A DNA stretch of 64,000 bases from Kibdelosporangium persicum (GCF_013280595.1 NZ_JAAATY010000041.1:16822-80821); one strand, 5' to 3'; counted from the first letter of the stretch, positions 37,178 through 46,678 are shown. The notes: generated by a model not told the origin, from the letters alone. Translations and numbers: made by a program.

Positions 37178-38854
37178 TCAGGAGGGCAGCCGCAGGGTGA
37201 ACGTCGTGCCTTCGCCCAGTGTGCTGGCCACGTCGACCGACCCGCCCTGCGCTTCGGCGAGCTTGCGCACGATCGCGAGCCCCAGCCCACTGCCTCCGGT
37301 GCTTCTGGTGCGTGACTTGTCTGCCCGCCAGAACCGGTCGAACACGTATGGCAGGTCCTCGGCCGCGATGCCCATACCTGTGTCCGCGACCGTGATGGCC
37401 ACCTCGTGCCCCTGCCGCGACGCGCTGATCGCGACCGACCCGCCGGGTGAGTAGCGCACGGCGTTGGCAACGAGGTTGTCGAGAATCTGCCGCAACCGCA
37501 ACGGATCGGCCATGACGACGAGGTCCTGCGGAGCTTCGGTCGTAAGCGCGACACCGGCTTCGGCGGCCCGAGCTTCGTGCGCCGCGCGGACCTGTGCCAG
37601 CACCGCGCCCGCCGCCAGTGGTTCGACGGCCAGCCGCAGCGCGCCCGCGTCCGCGATCGCCAGGTCCTGCAGGTCGTCCACGACGTGTTGCAGGACCAGG
37701 GCTTCCTTGTGCAGCAACGCGATCAGCGCCGGATCGCGATCGCTGATCCCGTCCTGGGCGGCCTCCAGCCAGCCGCGGATGTTGCTCAGCGGGGTGCGCA
37801 GCTCGTGGGCGATGTCGTTCACCATCGCCTTGCGCGCCTGTTCCAGCTGGGCACGTTTGGCGGCCATCGTGTTGAACGCCTTGGCCAGTCCGGCGATCTC
37901 GTCCTGGCCGGACACCCGGACCGGCGGGGCCTCGCCGCCGTCGGACATGTGTTGCGCCGCGGCGGTCAGCGCCCGTAGCGGCCGGGTGATGCGGGCACCG
38001 GCGAACGCCGTCACTCCCACTGCGACGACGAGCACCGCCGCCGCGGCGCCGACGACCTGCCAGCCGTTGCCTGTCACGTCGAACGCCGTGGTGGGGGTAC
38101 CGGACGGGCTCATGAGATAGAGCAGAGCCGGCGGGGCCACGTAGGGCGTGAGCTGCTCCTTGCGTGAGGCCGTGACGCATGCCGCGACGGCGGGTTTGTC
38201 GGGGCCCGGGACGCCCGTGGCCGGGGTGAAATCGAGGTTGAGCTCCACCGAGGGAAGCTGCTTGCGGGTCAGGCAGGCGTCGGCGAGATCCTCCAGGGCG
38301 AGCAGCGCGGAGAAGTCGGCCGCGGTGTCCGGCGGCAGCAGGTTCTCCTGGCAGTCCTTCGTCGGCAGGCCTTTTTTCCTGGCCCGCAGGCAGGACAGCG
38401 TTTTGCCGTGATCCTCGCGGCCGCGGAAGCCCATCGGTGTCCGGAACGGTCCGAGGACACGTTCGTCGATGCGGTCCGCGGGCGCGTCCGGCACCAGCAC
38501 CGGGTCGACGGCCAGCGGGTCCACCACCGCGGACGGGGTGGCGGGCAGCGGGCCGCGGTCACCTCCCACGTCCGCGAGGACGTTGCCGTCCTTGGCCACC
38601 AGCACGATCCGGCGGTTGCCGTGCCATTCGGCGATCGTCCGCACCACCTGGCCTGCTTCGCCCCAGTCGCGGTTCTGGGTGGCGTGGGTGAGCAGCGAGG
38701 CGTAGATCTGGTTGTCCGTGGCCAGTTTCTGCCCCTGGTCACGCTCGATCGACGTGCGGGTCAGCTGAGCGGCCAGCCACGCGGTCGTCGCGATCGAGCA
38801 AAGCGCGACGAGCGCCGCGACGGCGAGCAGGCGGACGAAGACACTACGGCGCAT
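37178..38854 (-). CDS. Sensor histidine kinase (BaeS/HAMP type)
   Basis: A 558-residue membrane kinase. One helix lies at about residues 8-30 and another at about 265-290, flanking a 230-residue extracytoplasmic domain with six or more Cys (CLRARKKGLPTKDCQ). HAMP follows, then HisKA with the phosphoacceptor His in NDIAHELRTPLSN near 350. HATPase motifs are DNLVANAVRYSPGG, DTGMGI and GSGLGLAI. The stop lies before the pseudogene, and the start overlaps the response regulator gene by 11 bp. Cys-rich sensing suggests a redox or peptide signal, but this is speculative. Confidence 0.92.
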   Translation of the reverse strand: MRRSVFVRLLAVAALVALCSIATTAWLAAQLTRTSIERDQGQKLATDNQIYASLLTHATQNRDWGEAGQVVRTIAEWHGNRRIVLVAKDGNVLADVGGDRGPLPATPSAVVDPLAVDPVLVPDAPADRIDERVLGPFRTPMGFRGREDHGKTLSCLRARKKGLPTKDCQENLLPPDTAADFSALLALEDLADACLTRKQLPSVELNLDFTPATGVPGPDKPAVAACVTASRKEQLTPYVAPPALLYLMSPSGTPTTAFDVTGNGWQVVGAAAAVLVVAVGVTAFAGARITRPLRALTAAAQHMSDGGEAPPVRVSGQDEIAGLAKAFNTMAAKRAQLEQARKAMVNDIAHELRTPLSNIRGWLEAAQDGISDRDPALIALLHKEALVLQHVVDDLQDLAIADAGALRLAVEPLAAGAVLAQVRAAHEARAAEAGVALTTEAPQDLVVMADPLRLRQILDNLVANAVRYSPGGSVAISASRQGHEVAITVADTGMGIAAEDLPYVFDRFWRADKSRTRSTGGSGLGLAIVRKLAEAQGGSVDVASTLGEGTTFTLRLPS

Positions 38855-39539
38855 CGGAATTCCCCGCGGTGAGCTTGTACCCGATGCCGTAGACGGTGAC
38901 CAGGTGGGCGGGCCGGCGGGTGTCTCGCTCGATCTTGCGGCGCAGGTTCTTCACGTGCGTGTCGATCGTGCGGTCGGTGATGTAGCGGTCGAACCCGTGC
39001 AGCCGCTCCAGCAGCTGCTCACGGGTGAACACCCGGTCCACTTCGGACGCGAGGATCGCCAGCAGGCGGAACTCGCCCGGGGTGCAGTCCACCGGTTCGC
39101 CCCGCATCGTCACCTCGTGCCGGATCGGGTCCACCACGATGGGGCCTGCCCGCAGCGACGCTCTGGGCGGCTCGATCCTGGTGCGGCGCAGCAGGGTACG
39201 CACGCGGGCGACCAGTTCGCGCGGGCTGAACGGCTTGGTCATGTAGTCGTCCGCGCCCAGCCCGAGGCCCAGCAGCAGATCGTCCTCTGTGGACCGGGCG
39301 GTGAGCATCAGCACGAGCACGTCCGACTCGGCGCGTAGCGTCCGGCAGACGTCCAGGCCGTTGATGCCCGGAAGCATCAGGTCGAGCACCACCAGCGCCG
39401 GTTGGCGCGCGCGTGCCACGTCCAGCGCCTGTCGGCCGTCATGCGCGACCACCACGCGGTGATGGTCCTGCTCCAGGTAGCGGCGCACGAGCTCGGCCTG
39501 GTTCTCGTCATCCTCCGCGACCAGGATCAAAGTGCTCAT
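38844..39539 (-). CDS. OmpR/PhoB-family response regulator
   Basis: A 231-residue regulator. The receiver domain has the acidic pair EDDE near the N-terminus, the phosphoacceptor Asp in VVLDLMLPG near 54, and Thr and Lys in LTARS and MTKPF. The winged-helix effector has DRTIDTHVKNLRRKIE and a terminal VYGIGYKL. ATG at 39539 begins MSTLILVAEDD. The open frame further upstream crosses the promoter region. It is divergent from the efflux operon across 68 bp that holds a direct repeat typical of OmpR-family sites, so it most likely controls that operon and its own. Confidence 0.93.
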   Translation of the reverse strand: MSTLILVAEDDENQAELVRRYLEQDHHRVVVAHDGRQALDVARARQPALVVLDLMLPGINGLDVCRTLRAESDVLVLMLTARSTEDDLLLGLGLGADDYMTKPFSPRELVARVRTLLRRTRIEPPRASLRAGPIVVDPIRHEVTMRGEPVDCTPGEFRLLAILASEVDRVFTREQLLERLHGFDRYITDRTIDTHVKNLRRKIERDTRRPAHLVTVYGIGYKLTAGNSDAP

Positions 39540-39582
39540 CACGTCGATGATAGGCACGCCCTCAGGCCGCACACCTGATCCA

Positions 39583-39600
39583 CACAAGTTCCTCACAAGT
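39583..39600. promoter_or_regulatory. Direct repeat CACAAGT with 11-bp period, probable response-regulator site
   Basis: CACAAGT occurs at 39583-39589 and 39594-39600, an exact 11-bp period that places both copies on the same face of the helix. This is the usual architecture of OmpR/PhoB-family binding sites. It lies in the 68-bp gap between the divergent response-regulator and efflux genes, eight bases before the adaptor ATG. Confidence 0.6.
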
Positions 39601-39607
39601 CTGCTCG

Positions 39608-40678
39608 ATGATTGCCGCGTGCAACGCAACCGCCGCCGGAAACACGGTCATCGCAGCCGGGGTGCTCGTCGTGCTCGTCGCGACAGGCGCCACGGTGGTG
39701 CTGGTCCAAGGCCGGCCATCCGACCAAGCTCCGGTGACCCAGCCCGCGGTCCGCACCGTGACCGTGCAGCGTGCCGATCTGGCCAACACCGCGTCGTTGC
39801 CCGCGAACGTCGGCTTCGGCCCGCCCCGGCCGGTGAAGGGGACCGGGACCGGGACGGTCACCAAACTGCCCGCGGTGGGCCAGGTCGCCGAGCGCGGCAA
39901 GGAACTGTTCCGTGTGGACGATCAGCCGGTGGTCGTGTTCTTCGGCGCCACCCCGTTGTTCCGCAGGCTCGAGGCACCGGGCACCACGGGCTCCGACGTC
40001 GCGGTGGTGATCGACAACCTCGCCGCGCTCGGCCATCGGGCGGGTTCCCGGCCGAAGGACGCGACCAAGGCCGAGTACACGCCCAGCGTGATCGAGGCGG
40101 TGAAGAGGTGGCAGCGCTCGCTCGGGCTTGAGCCGACCGGCGTGATCGACCCCGGCCGGGTGTTCGTGGCAGGCGGGCCGGTCCGCGTCTCCGCGGTGAA
40201 GGCGCAGCTGGGTGTTCCGGTCACGGAGGAGCTGTTCGAGGTGACGTCCACGGCTCGGCTGGTCACCGCTCAGGTGCTGAGCACGGACGCGGGACCGGCC
40301 AGGGCACAGATGCCCGTGGTGATCGTACGGCCGGACGCCAGGGAAGTCCCCGGCAAGATCACGTCGGTGACCCATCTGCCGCCGGCACAGGACGGTGCGG
40401 GCGCACCGAAGGTCGAGATCATAGCCGTTCCGGACCAGCCGGATGACGTCTCCGACCTGGACATAGCGCCGGCACAGATCAGGATCACCACGGAAAGCCG
40501 TGCGGGCGTGCTGACCGTGCCGCTCGAAGCGCTGGTCGCGCTCCAGGAAGGCGGATACGCCGTGCAACTGCCGAACGGCGAGCTCAAGGCTGTCCAAACA
40601 GGACTGTACTCGCAGAACAAGGTGGAGATCTCGGGCGCGGACATCGTCGACGGCATGCAGGTGGTGGCCGCGCAATGA
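39608..40678 (+). CDS. Efflux membrane-fusion protein with peptidoglycan-binding-like segment
   Basis: A 356-residue adaptor. One N-terminal transmembrane segment lies at about residues 15-34 ([19 protein letters not shown]). The following region is typical of MacA-like fusion proteins ([31 protein letters not shown]). It is interrupted by a peptidoglycan-binding-like helix set ([18 protein letters not shown]). Such adaptors link an FtsX/MacB-type ATPase pair to the envelope. It overlaps the ATPase gene by 4 bp and is the first gene of the operon divergent from the two-component system. The substrate is unknown. Antimicrobial peptides are typical for relatives. Confidence 0.87.
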   Translation: MIAACNATAAGNTVIAAGVLVVLVATGATVVLVQGRPSDQAPVTQPAVRTVTVQRADLANTASLPANVGFGPPRPVKGTGTGTVTKLPAVGQVAERGKELFRVDDQPVVVFFGATPLFRRLEAPGTTGSDVAVVIDNLAALGHRAGSRPKDATKAEYTPSVIEAVKRWQRSLGLEPTGVIDPGRVFVAGGPVRVSAVKAQLGVPVTEELFEVTSTARLVTAQVLSTDAGPARAQMPVVIVRPDAREVPGKITSVTHLPPAQDGAGAPKVEIIAVPDQPDDVSDLDIAPAQIRITTESRAGVLTVPLEALVALQEGGYAVQLPNGELKAVQTGLYSQNKVEISGADIVDGMQVVAAQ

Positions 40679-41355
40679 CGGCCGTACTCGCGTTGCGCTC
40701 GGCCAGCAAGCACTATCCCGGTGGCGTCACGGCGCTCGACTCGGTGTCCCTGCGGATATCCGCGGGTGAACTGCTCGCGATCGTCGGTCCTTCCGGCTCG
40801 GGCAAGTCGACGCTGCTGCACCTGATCGGCACACTGGACCTGCCGTCGTCGGGTGTCGTGGAGTTCGACGGCCACGACGTCTCCCAGCTGACCGACCGGC
40901 AGTTGTCGGCGTTGCGCGGCACCAGGCTCGGCTTCGTGTTCCAGCAGTTCCACCTGTCCGAAGGGCTCACGGCGGTGGAGAACGTGGCCACCGGCCTGAT
41001 CTACGCCGGGGTGCGCCGCAAGGCCCGGCACGCGCTCGCGGTCGAGGCGTTGCGGCGCGTCGGCCTCGGCCATCGAGCCGGTCACCTGCCGCACCAGCTG
41101 TCCGGCGGCGAACGGCAACGCGTGGCCATCGCGCGCGCCGTGGTGAACGACCCGGCGCTGGTGCTCGCCGACGAACCCACCGGCGCGCTCGACACCGCCA
41201 ACGGCCGCGCGGTGCTGAACCTGCTGACGGCGCTCAACCGCCAGGGCACCACGATCGCGGTGATCACGCACGACCGTGAGATCGCCGCGTCGCTGCCGCG
41301 TCGCGTCGAGCTGCGCGACGGCCGGATCGTCAGCGACACCGGGAGCGCCACGTGA
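40675..41355 (+). CDS. ABC transporter ATPase, MacB/LolD type
   Basis: A 226-residue ATPase of the MacB/LolD group: Walker [12 protein letters not shown], the [12 protein letters not shown] segment, signature [14 protein letters not shown] and Walker [13 protein letters not shown]. It couples ATP hydrolysis to the FtsX-like permease encoded next. The start overlaps the adaptor gene and the stop overlaps the permease gene, each by 4 bp. All catalytic motifs are intact. The C-terminal end is short, as in stand-alone ATPases of this group. Confidence 0.95.
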   Translation: MTAVLALRSASKHYPGGVTALDSVSLRISAGELLAIVGPSGSGKSTLLHLIGTLDLPSSGVVEFDGHDVSQLTDRQLSALRGTRLGFVFQQFHLSEGLTAVENVATGLIYAGVRRKARHALAVEALRRVGLGHRAGHLPHQLSGGERQRVAIARAVVNDPALVLADEPTGALDTANGRAVLNLLTALNRQGTTIAVITHDREIAASLPRRVELRDGRIVSDTGSAT

Positions 41356-42551
41356 CGTTGCCGAAACCGTCCCGCCTGGCCTGGACCGACCTGATCCGCC
41401 TCGGTGCGCTCGGCCTCACCACTCGCCGGCTCCGCGCGGCGCTGTCGGCCCTGGGCATCGCGCTCGGCATCGCGACCATGGTCGTGGTCACCGGTATCCC
41501 CGCGTCGAGCCAGCAGGCGCTGATGGACGAACTGACCGCGCTGGGCACCAACATGCTGCGGGCGCAGCCCACGCCACGCGAGGAGAACCCGGTGCGGCTG
41601 CCCGAGGCCGCCGCGGCGATGGCGGCCCGGATCGGCCCGGTCACCGCGTCCGCGGCGGTCGCGAACACCCACGTCCGCGTGCGCCGGTCAGACCGGCTCG
41701 ACCCCGGCCACAGCGCCGACATCACCGTCCTCGCGAGCAGCCTCGGGCTGCTGGGAACCGTCAACGGACACGTGCGAAGCGGACAGTTCCTCAGTCCGGC
41801 GACCGAACGGTTCCCCGCGGTCGTGCTGGGCCACGCCGCCGCCGGCCGGCTCGGCGTCGGCGAGGTGTCGGCGGGCAGGAAGCCCGCGGTGTTCGTGGGG
41901 GAGCACTGGTTCACCGTGATCGGTGTGCTCGGGCCCATGCCGCTGGCTCCCGACCTCGAACGGTCGGTGTTCGTCGGCTGGGAGGCGGCGCGGGCGAAGC
42001 TCGGCTTCGACGGCCATCCGACCGTCGTCTACGTCAAGGCGCACGAGGACGCCATCGAGAACGTCCGCGAAGTGCTGCCGGCGACTTTGCACCCGGAGAT
42101 CCCCGGCCTGGTGCAGGTCAGCCGCCCGTCGGACGCGCTCGCCGCCAAACGTGCCACGCAGAACTCGTACACGGCGTTGTTCCTGGGCCTGGCCGCCGTG
42201 GCGCTCCTGGTCGGTGGCGTGGGTGTGGCGAACACGATGGTGATCTCGGTCCTGGAGCGACGCCGCGAGATCGGCCTGCGCCGCGCGCTTGGTGCGACCC
42301 GCGGACACATCCGCGGCCAGTTCCTCACCGAGGCCGTCCTGCTGTCGGGCATCGGCGGACTGACCGGCACACTCCTCGGCGTGCTGGGTGTCGTCGGCTA
42401 CGCCCTGCTGCACGAGTGGCCCCTGGTCATCCCTCCGGCCGTGCTGACCGGCGGCGTCGCCGCCGCCGTGTTCGTCGGCATGGCCGCCGGTCTCTACCCC
42501 TCGATCCGCGCCTCCCGGCTCACGCCGACACAGGCGCTTGCCACACCGTGA
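41352..42551 (+). CDS. FtsX-like ABC permease, MacB type
   Basis: A 399-residue permease with a GTG start. One transmembrane helix lies near residues 30-50, a periplasmic MacB-type domain spans to about 270, and three helices follow at the C-terminus ([20 protein letters not shown] and two more). The cytoplasmic segment [21 protein letters not shown] is the FtsX hallmark. With the ATPase and adaptor it forms a mechanotransmission-type system rather than a classical channel. It overlaps the ATPase gene by 4 bp and is followed 14 bp later by a lipoprotein gene. Confidence 0.94.
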   Translation: MTLPKPSRLAWTDLIRLGALGLTTRRLRAALSALGIALGIATMVVVTGIPASSQQALMDELTALGTNMLRAQPTPREENPVRLPEAAAAMAARIGPVTASAAVANTHVRVRRSDRLDPGHSADITVLASSLGLLGTVNGHVRSGQFLSPATERFPAVVLGHAAAGRLGVGEVSAGRKPAVFVGEHWFTVIGVLGPMPLAPDLERSVFVGWEAARAKLGFDGHPTVVYVKAHEDAIENVREVLPATLHPEIPGLVQVSRPSDALAAKRATQNSYTALFLGLAAVALLVGGVGVANTMVISVLERRREIGLRRALGATRGHIRGQFLTEAVLLSGIGGLTGTLLGVLGVVGYALLHEWPLVIPPAVLTGGVAAAVFVGMAAGLYPSIRASRLTPTQALATP

Positions 42552-42565
42552 AAAGGAGACGACCG

Positions 42566-43090
42566 ATGAAGAAGCTGATGCTGGCGTGTGCGGCGCTGGT
42601 GCTGGCCGCGTGCTCCGCACAGCCCCAGGCCAGCCGCCCGGAGGTGGCGTCCCTGACCACGCCCGGCGTCGGCCCGGCGTCGGCCTCGGCCACGTCCCAG
42701 GAACAACGGCCGCGGGAGCGCCTGGACATGACGCCGGAGGACCACGCCGCGCTGATAGCGCCGTGGCTCCAGTGTCTCGCCGAGCACGGCGTGGACAAGA
42801 AGGCCCCCACACAGCCCAAGGAACTCGTCGACAAGGCGAACGCGGCGTGTGCGTCGAAGATGCCGTTGCCCCCGTGGGAGAAGGACGCCAGTAACCCGGA
42901 GGCTCTCGACTTCGCCAACCGAGTCGTGCAATGCCTGCGCCAGAAGGGCGTCCGCTACGTCGAGGTGTCCAGGGAGCCCGGCTCGGAGCAGGTCGGCGTT
43001 TCGTACGGTGGTCCCAACAACGACCAGGAGTCGATCACGCTGGGCCTGCGGTACACACAGGAGTGCGAGATCGAGGCGTCGAAGCGGTGA
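42566..43090 (+). CDS. Secreted lipoprotein of the efflux operon
   Basis: A 174-residue lipoprotein. The N-terminus MKKLMLACAALVLAACSAQ has a lipobox LAAC, so Cys16 would be lipidated. The mature part is a small domain with three further Cys pairs (WLQCLAEHGV, NAACASKM, RVVQCLRQKG, TQECEIE) and resembles other actinobacterial lipoproteins encoded with MacAB-like exporters. AAAAGGAGA precedes the ATG at good spacing. The Cys-rich domain could be the external sensor or the partner of the Cys-rich kinase ectodomain, which is inference. Confidence 0.85.
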   Translation: MKKLMLACAALVLAACSAQPQASRPEVASLTTPGVGPASASATSQEQRPRERLDMTPEDHAALIAPWLQCLAEHGVDKKAPTQPKELVDKANAACASKMPLPPWEKDASNPEALDFANRVVQCLRQKGVRYVEVSREPGSEQVGVSYGGPNNDQESITLGLRYTQECEIEASKR

Positions 43091-43127
43091 GTACATTCAT
43101 GATCCTCGACGAGCGAGGGGAATCCGA

Positions 43128-43667
43128 ATGACAACCGCCTACACCCTGCCTCCCGAAGACGTGCTCCGTGCCCGCGAAAAGCTGGTCCTGGACCACTTCC
43201 ACGACGAAGTGCGCCAGGCTTGGGACGACGTCCTCTCGACGTTCCCGCACCCGCACTACGAGCTGATCGCGTCGATGACCGTCCACGACGGCGATCACGA
43301 GGTACGCGACTACTACCACGCCACCCGTACCGCCTTCCCCGACCAGGACCACGAGATCATCGCCCTGCGCCACAGCGCGGACGCGGTGATCGTCGAGTTC
43401 TGGCTGACCGGCACGCACCTCGGGCCACTCGGCCGGATTCCGGCGACCGGAAGCCGCCACCGCACCCGCATGACGGCGTACTTCATCTTCGACGAGCACG
43501 AGAACCTCGTCACCGAACGCGTCTACTTCGACCAGCTGACCATCCTGAAGCAACTGCTCGGCGGACTGGACCGGAAGAACCCGAAAGACCTGGTCACGTT
43601 GGTGCGCGCGGTGCTCGGCGCGCTTGGCGAGGCGGGCGGCGAACCCGACCCCCGGCTTCTCAAGTGA
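43128..43667 (+). CDS. SnoaL-like/NTF2-fold protein
   Basis: A 179-residue protein of NTF2/SnoaL fold, with HYELIASMTVHDGDHEVRDY, the ITLRHS-like segment EIIALRHSADAVIVEFWLTG and the typical late pair FIFDEHENLVTERVYFDQ. SnoaL-like proteins include ester cyclases and polyketide cyclases as well as many of unknown role. No polyketide cluster is nearby. GAGGGGAA precedes the ATG. It is 37 bp downstream of the lipoprotein gene and may be in the same transcript. Confidence 0.75.
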   Translation: MTTAYTLPPEDVLRAREKLVLDHFHDEVRQAWDDVLSTFPHPHYELIASMTVHDGDHEVRDYYHATRTAFPDQDHEIIALRHSADAVIVEFWLTGTHLGPLGRIPATGSRHRTRMTAYFIFDEHENLVTERVYFDQLTILKQLLGGLDRKNPKDLVTLVRAVLGALGEAGGEPDPRLLK

Positions 43668-43684
43668 GACCGTGCCCCGGCCAG

Positions 43685-43810
43685 TCAGTGGCGTGGTCCG
43701 CGTGGCGGCCGGGGCGGCAACATGGCCGCGCAGGTGATCACCAGGGCCGCGAGGATGAGCACGGTGGTGGCGATGTCGATCAGGGTGGTGATGACCCGTT
43801 CGGTGAGCAT
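43685..43810 (-). CDS. Small single-helix membrane protein (41 aa) downstream of terC
   Basis: A 41-residue frame beginning MLTERVITTLIDIATTVLIL, a single transmembrane helix with a Pro/Arg-rich tail ending RPPRGPRH. The start is three bases after the TerC stop, so translation is coupled to it. The frame is too short for routine calling, but its composition and position support it. It could be a subunit or regulator of the TerC transporter. The family is not recognised. Confidence 0.55.
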   Translation of the reverse strand: MLTERVITTLIDIATTVLILAALVITCAAMLPPRPPRGPRH

Positions 43811-43813
43811 GGT

Positions 43814-44827
43814 TCAGTCCTGTGGTGCGGTGGCCTTCTGGGTGGGCCGGCCGGTGCGTCGCGCGGCGCGGCGCTGAGCGCGCAGGCTGGTCAGGATGAC
43901 GGTGGCCAGGACGACGACGATCACGGCCAGCGAGATCGGGGTCGGGATCTGCGGCAGGCCCGGCCAGATCCCATGGGCCCAGTGCAACACCAGTTTCACG
44001 CCGATGAAGGCGAGGATGACGGCGAGGCCGTGGTTGAGGTGGACGAGCTTGGCCAGCGCGGAGTGCAGCACGAAGTAGAGGGCACGAAGGCCGAGCAAGG
44101 CGAAGGCGTTGGTGGCGAACACGAGGTACGGGTCCTCGGTGATGCCGTAGACCGCGGGCACCGAGTCGACGGCGAACACCACGTCGGTCGCGAAGATGGC
44201 CACTGCCACGACCGCGAGCGGGGTGAGGGCGCGTCGCCCGCGCTCCCGGACGGTCAGGCGGGCGCCGTGGTAGTGGTCGGTGACCGGCATCAGCTTGCGC
44301 AACAGCCGCACCGAGCGCATCCGTGAGATGTCCCGCTGGATGCCCGCGCCGGTCAGCGCCGCACGCAGAATCTTGACCGCGGAGCCGAACAGGATCACGC
44401 CGAAGACGAGGAACGCCCACGTTCCCGCCGCCAGCAGGGCGGCACCGGCCGCGATGAAGATGCCCCTGAGGACCAGCGCGCCGACGATGCCGTAGAGCAG
44501 CACCCGTTGCTGGACGGCGGGTGGGACCGCGAAGGCGGCGAGCAGCAGCATGAACACGAACAGGTTGTCGACCGACAGGGATTTCTCCACCACAAAACCT
44601 GTCAGGAACTCAAGCGCCTGGTCGCCGCCGACGCCGAGCCACAGCCAGCCCCCGAACACCACCGGCAGCGTGAGGTAGAAGACCGACCAGCCCACGGCTT
44701 CCCGTATCGACACCTCATGCGGGCGACGGGTGACCGCGAAATCGGCCACCAGCAGTCCCAGCAGGACCGCGACACTGATCAGCCACAACCCCGTCGATCC
44801 GACGGATTCGGCGGCTGAGCCGGTCAT
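43814..44827 (-). CDS. TerC-family integral membrane protein (probable Mn exporter)
   Basis: A 337-residue protein of the TerC family with about nine hydrophobic segments. Conserved Asp-rich signatures are KSLSVDNLFVFMLLLAAF and IFATDVVFAVDSVPAVYGI. TerC-family proteins export Mn2+ and have been linked to tellurite resistance and metallation of secreted proteins. ATG at 44827 is preferred because GAGGAGG lies nine bases before it. The further-upstream ATG at 44845 would make the Shine-Dalgarno part of the coding sequence. A yybP-ykoY-like riboswitch precedes it, which is strong support for Mn control. Confidence 0.92.
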   Translation of the reverse strand: MTGSAAESVGSTGLWLISVAVLLGLLVADFAVTRRPHEVSIREAVGWSVFYLTLPVVFGGWLWLGVGGDQALEFLTGFVVEKSLSVDNLFVFMLLLAAFAVPPAVQQRVLLYGIVGALVLRGIFIAAGAALLAAGTWAFLVFGVILFGSAVKILRAALTGAGIQRDISRMRSVRLLRKLMPVTDHYHGARLTVRERGRRALTPLAVVAVAIFATDVVFAVDSVPAVYGITEDPYLVFATNAFALLGLRALYFVLHSALAKLVHLNHGLAVILAFIGVKLVLHWAHGIWPGLPQIPTPISLAVIVVVLATVILTSLRAQRRAARRTGRPTQKATAPQD

Positions 44828-44852
44828 CAGGACCTCCTCGAACATCGATGTC

Positions 44853-44946
44853 CGAGGTCTCCTTCACCCGCCGGGGGCGGTCTCCCGGGGACATCAAGCG
44901 GGATGTCCGTCCTGACCGGGCAGACCTTTGGGAAGTACTCCCCTCG
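44853..44946 (-). promoter_or_regulatory. yybP-ykoY-type Mn riboswitch upstream of terC
   Basis: On the minus strand the region starts CGAGGGGAGTACTTCCC and ends GGTGAAGGAGACCTCG. CGAGG and CCTCG form the P1 stem, and GGGAGTA and GGTGA..GAGACC are the conserved flanks of the yybP-ykoY class. The class senses Mn2+ and commonly controls TerC-type exporters, which fits the gene 26 bp downstream. Helical details between the flanks are G-rich as expected. The match is by eye. Confidence 0.72.
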
Positions 44947-45034
44947 CGCGGCCAGTATCGGCCCGCACAGCCGGAATGTAAAGCGTCTGCCAGTGCCGAT
45001 CTGTCCGGCTGGGACTGTCCACCATGGAAAGAAC

Positions 45035-45082
45035 GAACGGTCACTCTTGCCGCGGAACGGTCGTTTCTGTCCACTGTGGACA
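45035..45082. promoter_or_regulatory. Repeated GAACGGTC and TGTCCACTGTGGACA palindrome upstream of sulfatase gene
   Basis: GAACGGTC occurs at 45035-45042 and 45055-45062. A perfect inverted repeat TGTCCAC-T-GTGGACA lies at 45068-45082. They sit in the 350-bp gap between the riboswitch and the sulfatase start, which otherwise shows no gene. They are plausible operators for the sulfatase or for the leftward terC transcript. Confidence 0.4.
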
Positions 45083-45198
45083 AGATTGGTGCGGGCTGGG
45101 TGTTGGCTGGGATTTGCCTGGGAACGCGAGGAATCCGCGTTTCTCCGTGATACCTGTCGAGAAAGGGGATCAGCGAAAACCGGAAAGGGGTTGACGAC

Positions 45199-46554
45199 AT
45201 GGCGGGGGAGATCAGCAGAAGAGGGGTTATCTCGGCGGCCGTCGGGGCGGCTGTGGTACCGGCGGTGAGCAGGGGTTCCGCCGAGGCGAGCGAACCGGCG
45301 CAACGGCCGAACGTGCTGGTCATACTGGCCGACGATCTTGGTTGGGGAGACTTGAGCTGTTACGGTTCGCCTCTCATCCGTACGCCGCACTTGGACCAGC
45401 TCGCGGCCGACGGGATTCGGTTCACCAACGGTTACTCGGCCGCGGCGGTGTGCTCACCGACCCGGTTCGCGTTGTACACAGGCCGCTATCCGGGACGGCT
45501 GCCCGGTGGTCTGCAGGAACCGATCGGCGGACCGAACGAGCAGCACGGCATTCCGCCGGAGCATCCGGCCCTCGGCTCGTTGCTCAAGCAGGCCGGGTAC
45601 ACCACCGCGATGTTCGGCAAATGGCACTGCGGTTATCTGCCGTGGTTCAGTCCGACGAAGTCGGGCTGGGACACGTTCTTCGGCAACTTCGGCGGTGCGC
45701 TGGACTACTACTCGAAGATGAGCGGCAACGGGCGTGACCTCTACGAGGGCGAGGTCCCGGTGGAGTCGCTGGACTACTACACCGACACGATCGCCGACCG
45801 GGCGGCCGAGTTCGTCCGCGCCAGGCACGACCGTCCGTGGCTGCTCAATCTCAACTTCACCGCACCGCACTGGCCGTGGGAGGCGCCCGGTGACCTGGAG
45901 GTCAGCAAGGAGCTCACCGCCCGGCTGGCGGCCGGCGACCGGCAGGCGTTGGTGCACAACGACGGCGGCACGCTGGAGACGTACCGCAAGATGGTCGAGG
46001 CAATGGACGCCGGTATCGGCCGCGTGCTCTCCGCGCTGCGGGACAGCGGCAAGGAGCGCGACACGTTCGTCCTGTTCTCCAGCGACAACGGCGGCGAGCG
46101 GTGGTCCTACGAGTGGCCGTTGAGCGGCAACAAGGGAAGCTTGTTCGAGGGCGGCATCCGGGTGCCCACCATCGTGCGGTGGCCGGCCCACGTCCTGCCG
46201 GATCAGGAAAGTGACGTTCCGGTGATCACCCAGGACTGGACCGCCACGATTCTCCGGATCGCCGGGACGCAGCCCGTGCCGACTCATCCCTTGGACGGCC
46301 GGGATCTCGTGTCCTATCTCGTCGACACGGTTGTGCCCGGCGAGAGCGATCTGTTCTGGCGCACGAGATCCGCACGTGCGTTGCGCCGGGGACGCTGGAA
46401 GTTCCTCCGTCAGGGCACGAATCCCGACGCTTTGTACGACCTGATCACCGATCCGCGCGAGCGCGCGAACCTGGCGCAGCGTTACCCCAGGATCGTGAGC
46501 GACCTCAGCGCGTCCTGGGAGGAGATCAACCAGGAACTGTTGCCGTACCCGTGA
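45199..46554 (+). CDS. Secreted sulfatase (type I, Cys-type formylglycine)
   Basis: A 451-residue sulfatase. The N-terminus SRRGVISAAVGAAV is a twin-arginine signal peptide. The catalytic signature CSPTR has Cys85, the residue converted to formylglycine by FGE. Metal ligands are in LADDLGWGD near the start and in SSDNGG near residue 296. The C-terminus is a typical sulfatase end. The substrate (aryl, carbohydrate or lipid sulfate) is not identifiable. An FGE gene is not in the window, so it must be encoded elsewhere if the enzyme is active. Confidence 0.93.
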   Translation: MAGEISRRGVISAAVGAAVVPAVSRGSAEASEPAQRPNVLVILADDLGWGDLSCYGSPLIRTPHLDQLAADGIRFTNGYSAAAVCSPTRFALYTGRYPGRLPGGLQEPIGGPNEQHGIPPEHPALGSLLKQAGYTTAMFGKWHCGYLPWFSPTKSGWDTFFGNFGGALDYYSKMSGNGRDLYEGEVPVESLDYYTDTIADRAAEFVRARHDRPWLLNLNFTAPHWPWEAPGDLEVSKELTARLAAGDRQALVHNDGGTLETYRKMVEAMDAGIGRVLSALRDSGKERDTFVLFSSDNGGERWSYEWPLSGNKGSLFEGGIRVPTIVRWPAHVLPDQESDVPVITQDWTATILRIAGTQPVPTHPLDGRDLVSYLVDTVVPGESDLFWRTRSARALRRGRWKFLRQGTNPDALYDLITDPRERANLAQRYPRIVSDLSASWEEINQELLPYP

Positions 46555-46592
46555 TTCCACGGCCTGGTTCGCCCTGATATCACCCGTTGAAC

Positions 46593-46620
46593 CGCCCCGG
46601 GTGTCGATCCGCCCGGGGCG
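46593..46620. terminator. Bidirectional GC hairpin between sulfatase and LysR genes
   Basis: CGCCCCGGG pairs with CCCGGGGCG across a 10-base loop (9-bp stem). It lies in the 124-bp gap between two convergent genes, 38 bp after the sulfatase stop. No T-run. Confidence 0.6.
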
Positions 46621-46678
46621 CCGTACCGGTCACCGGCACAAGCTCACCGCACGGGCGATTGGATCAGTGGCGGGCGGG

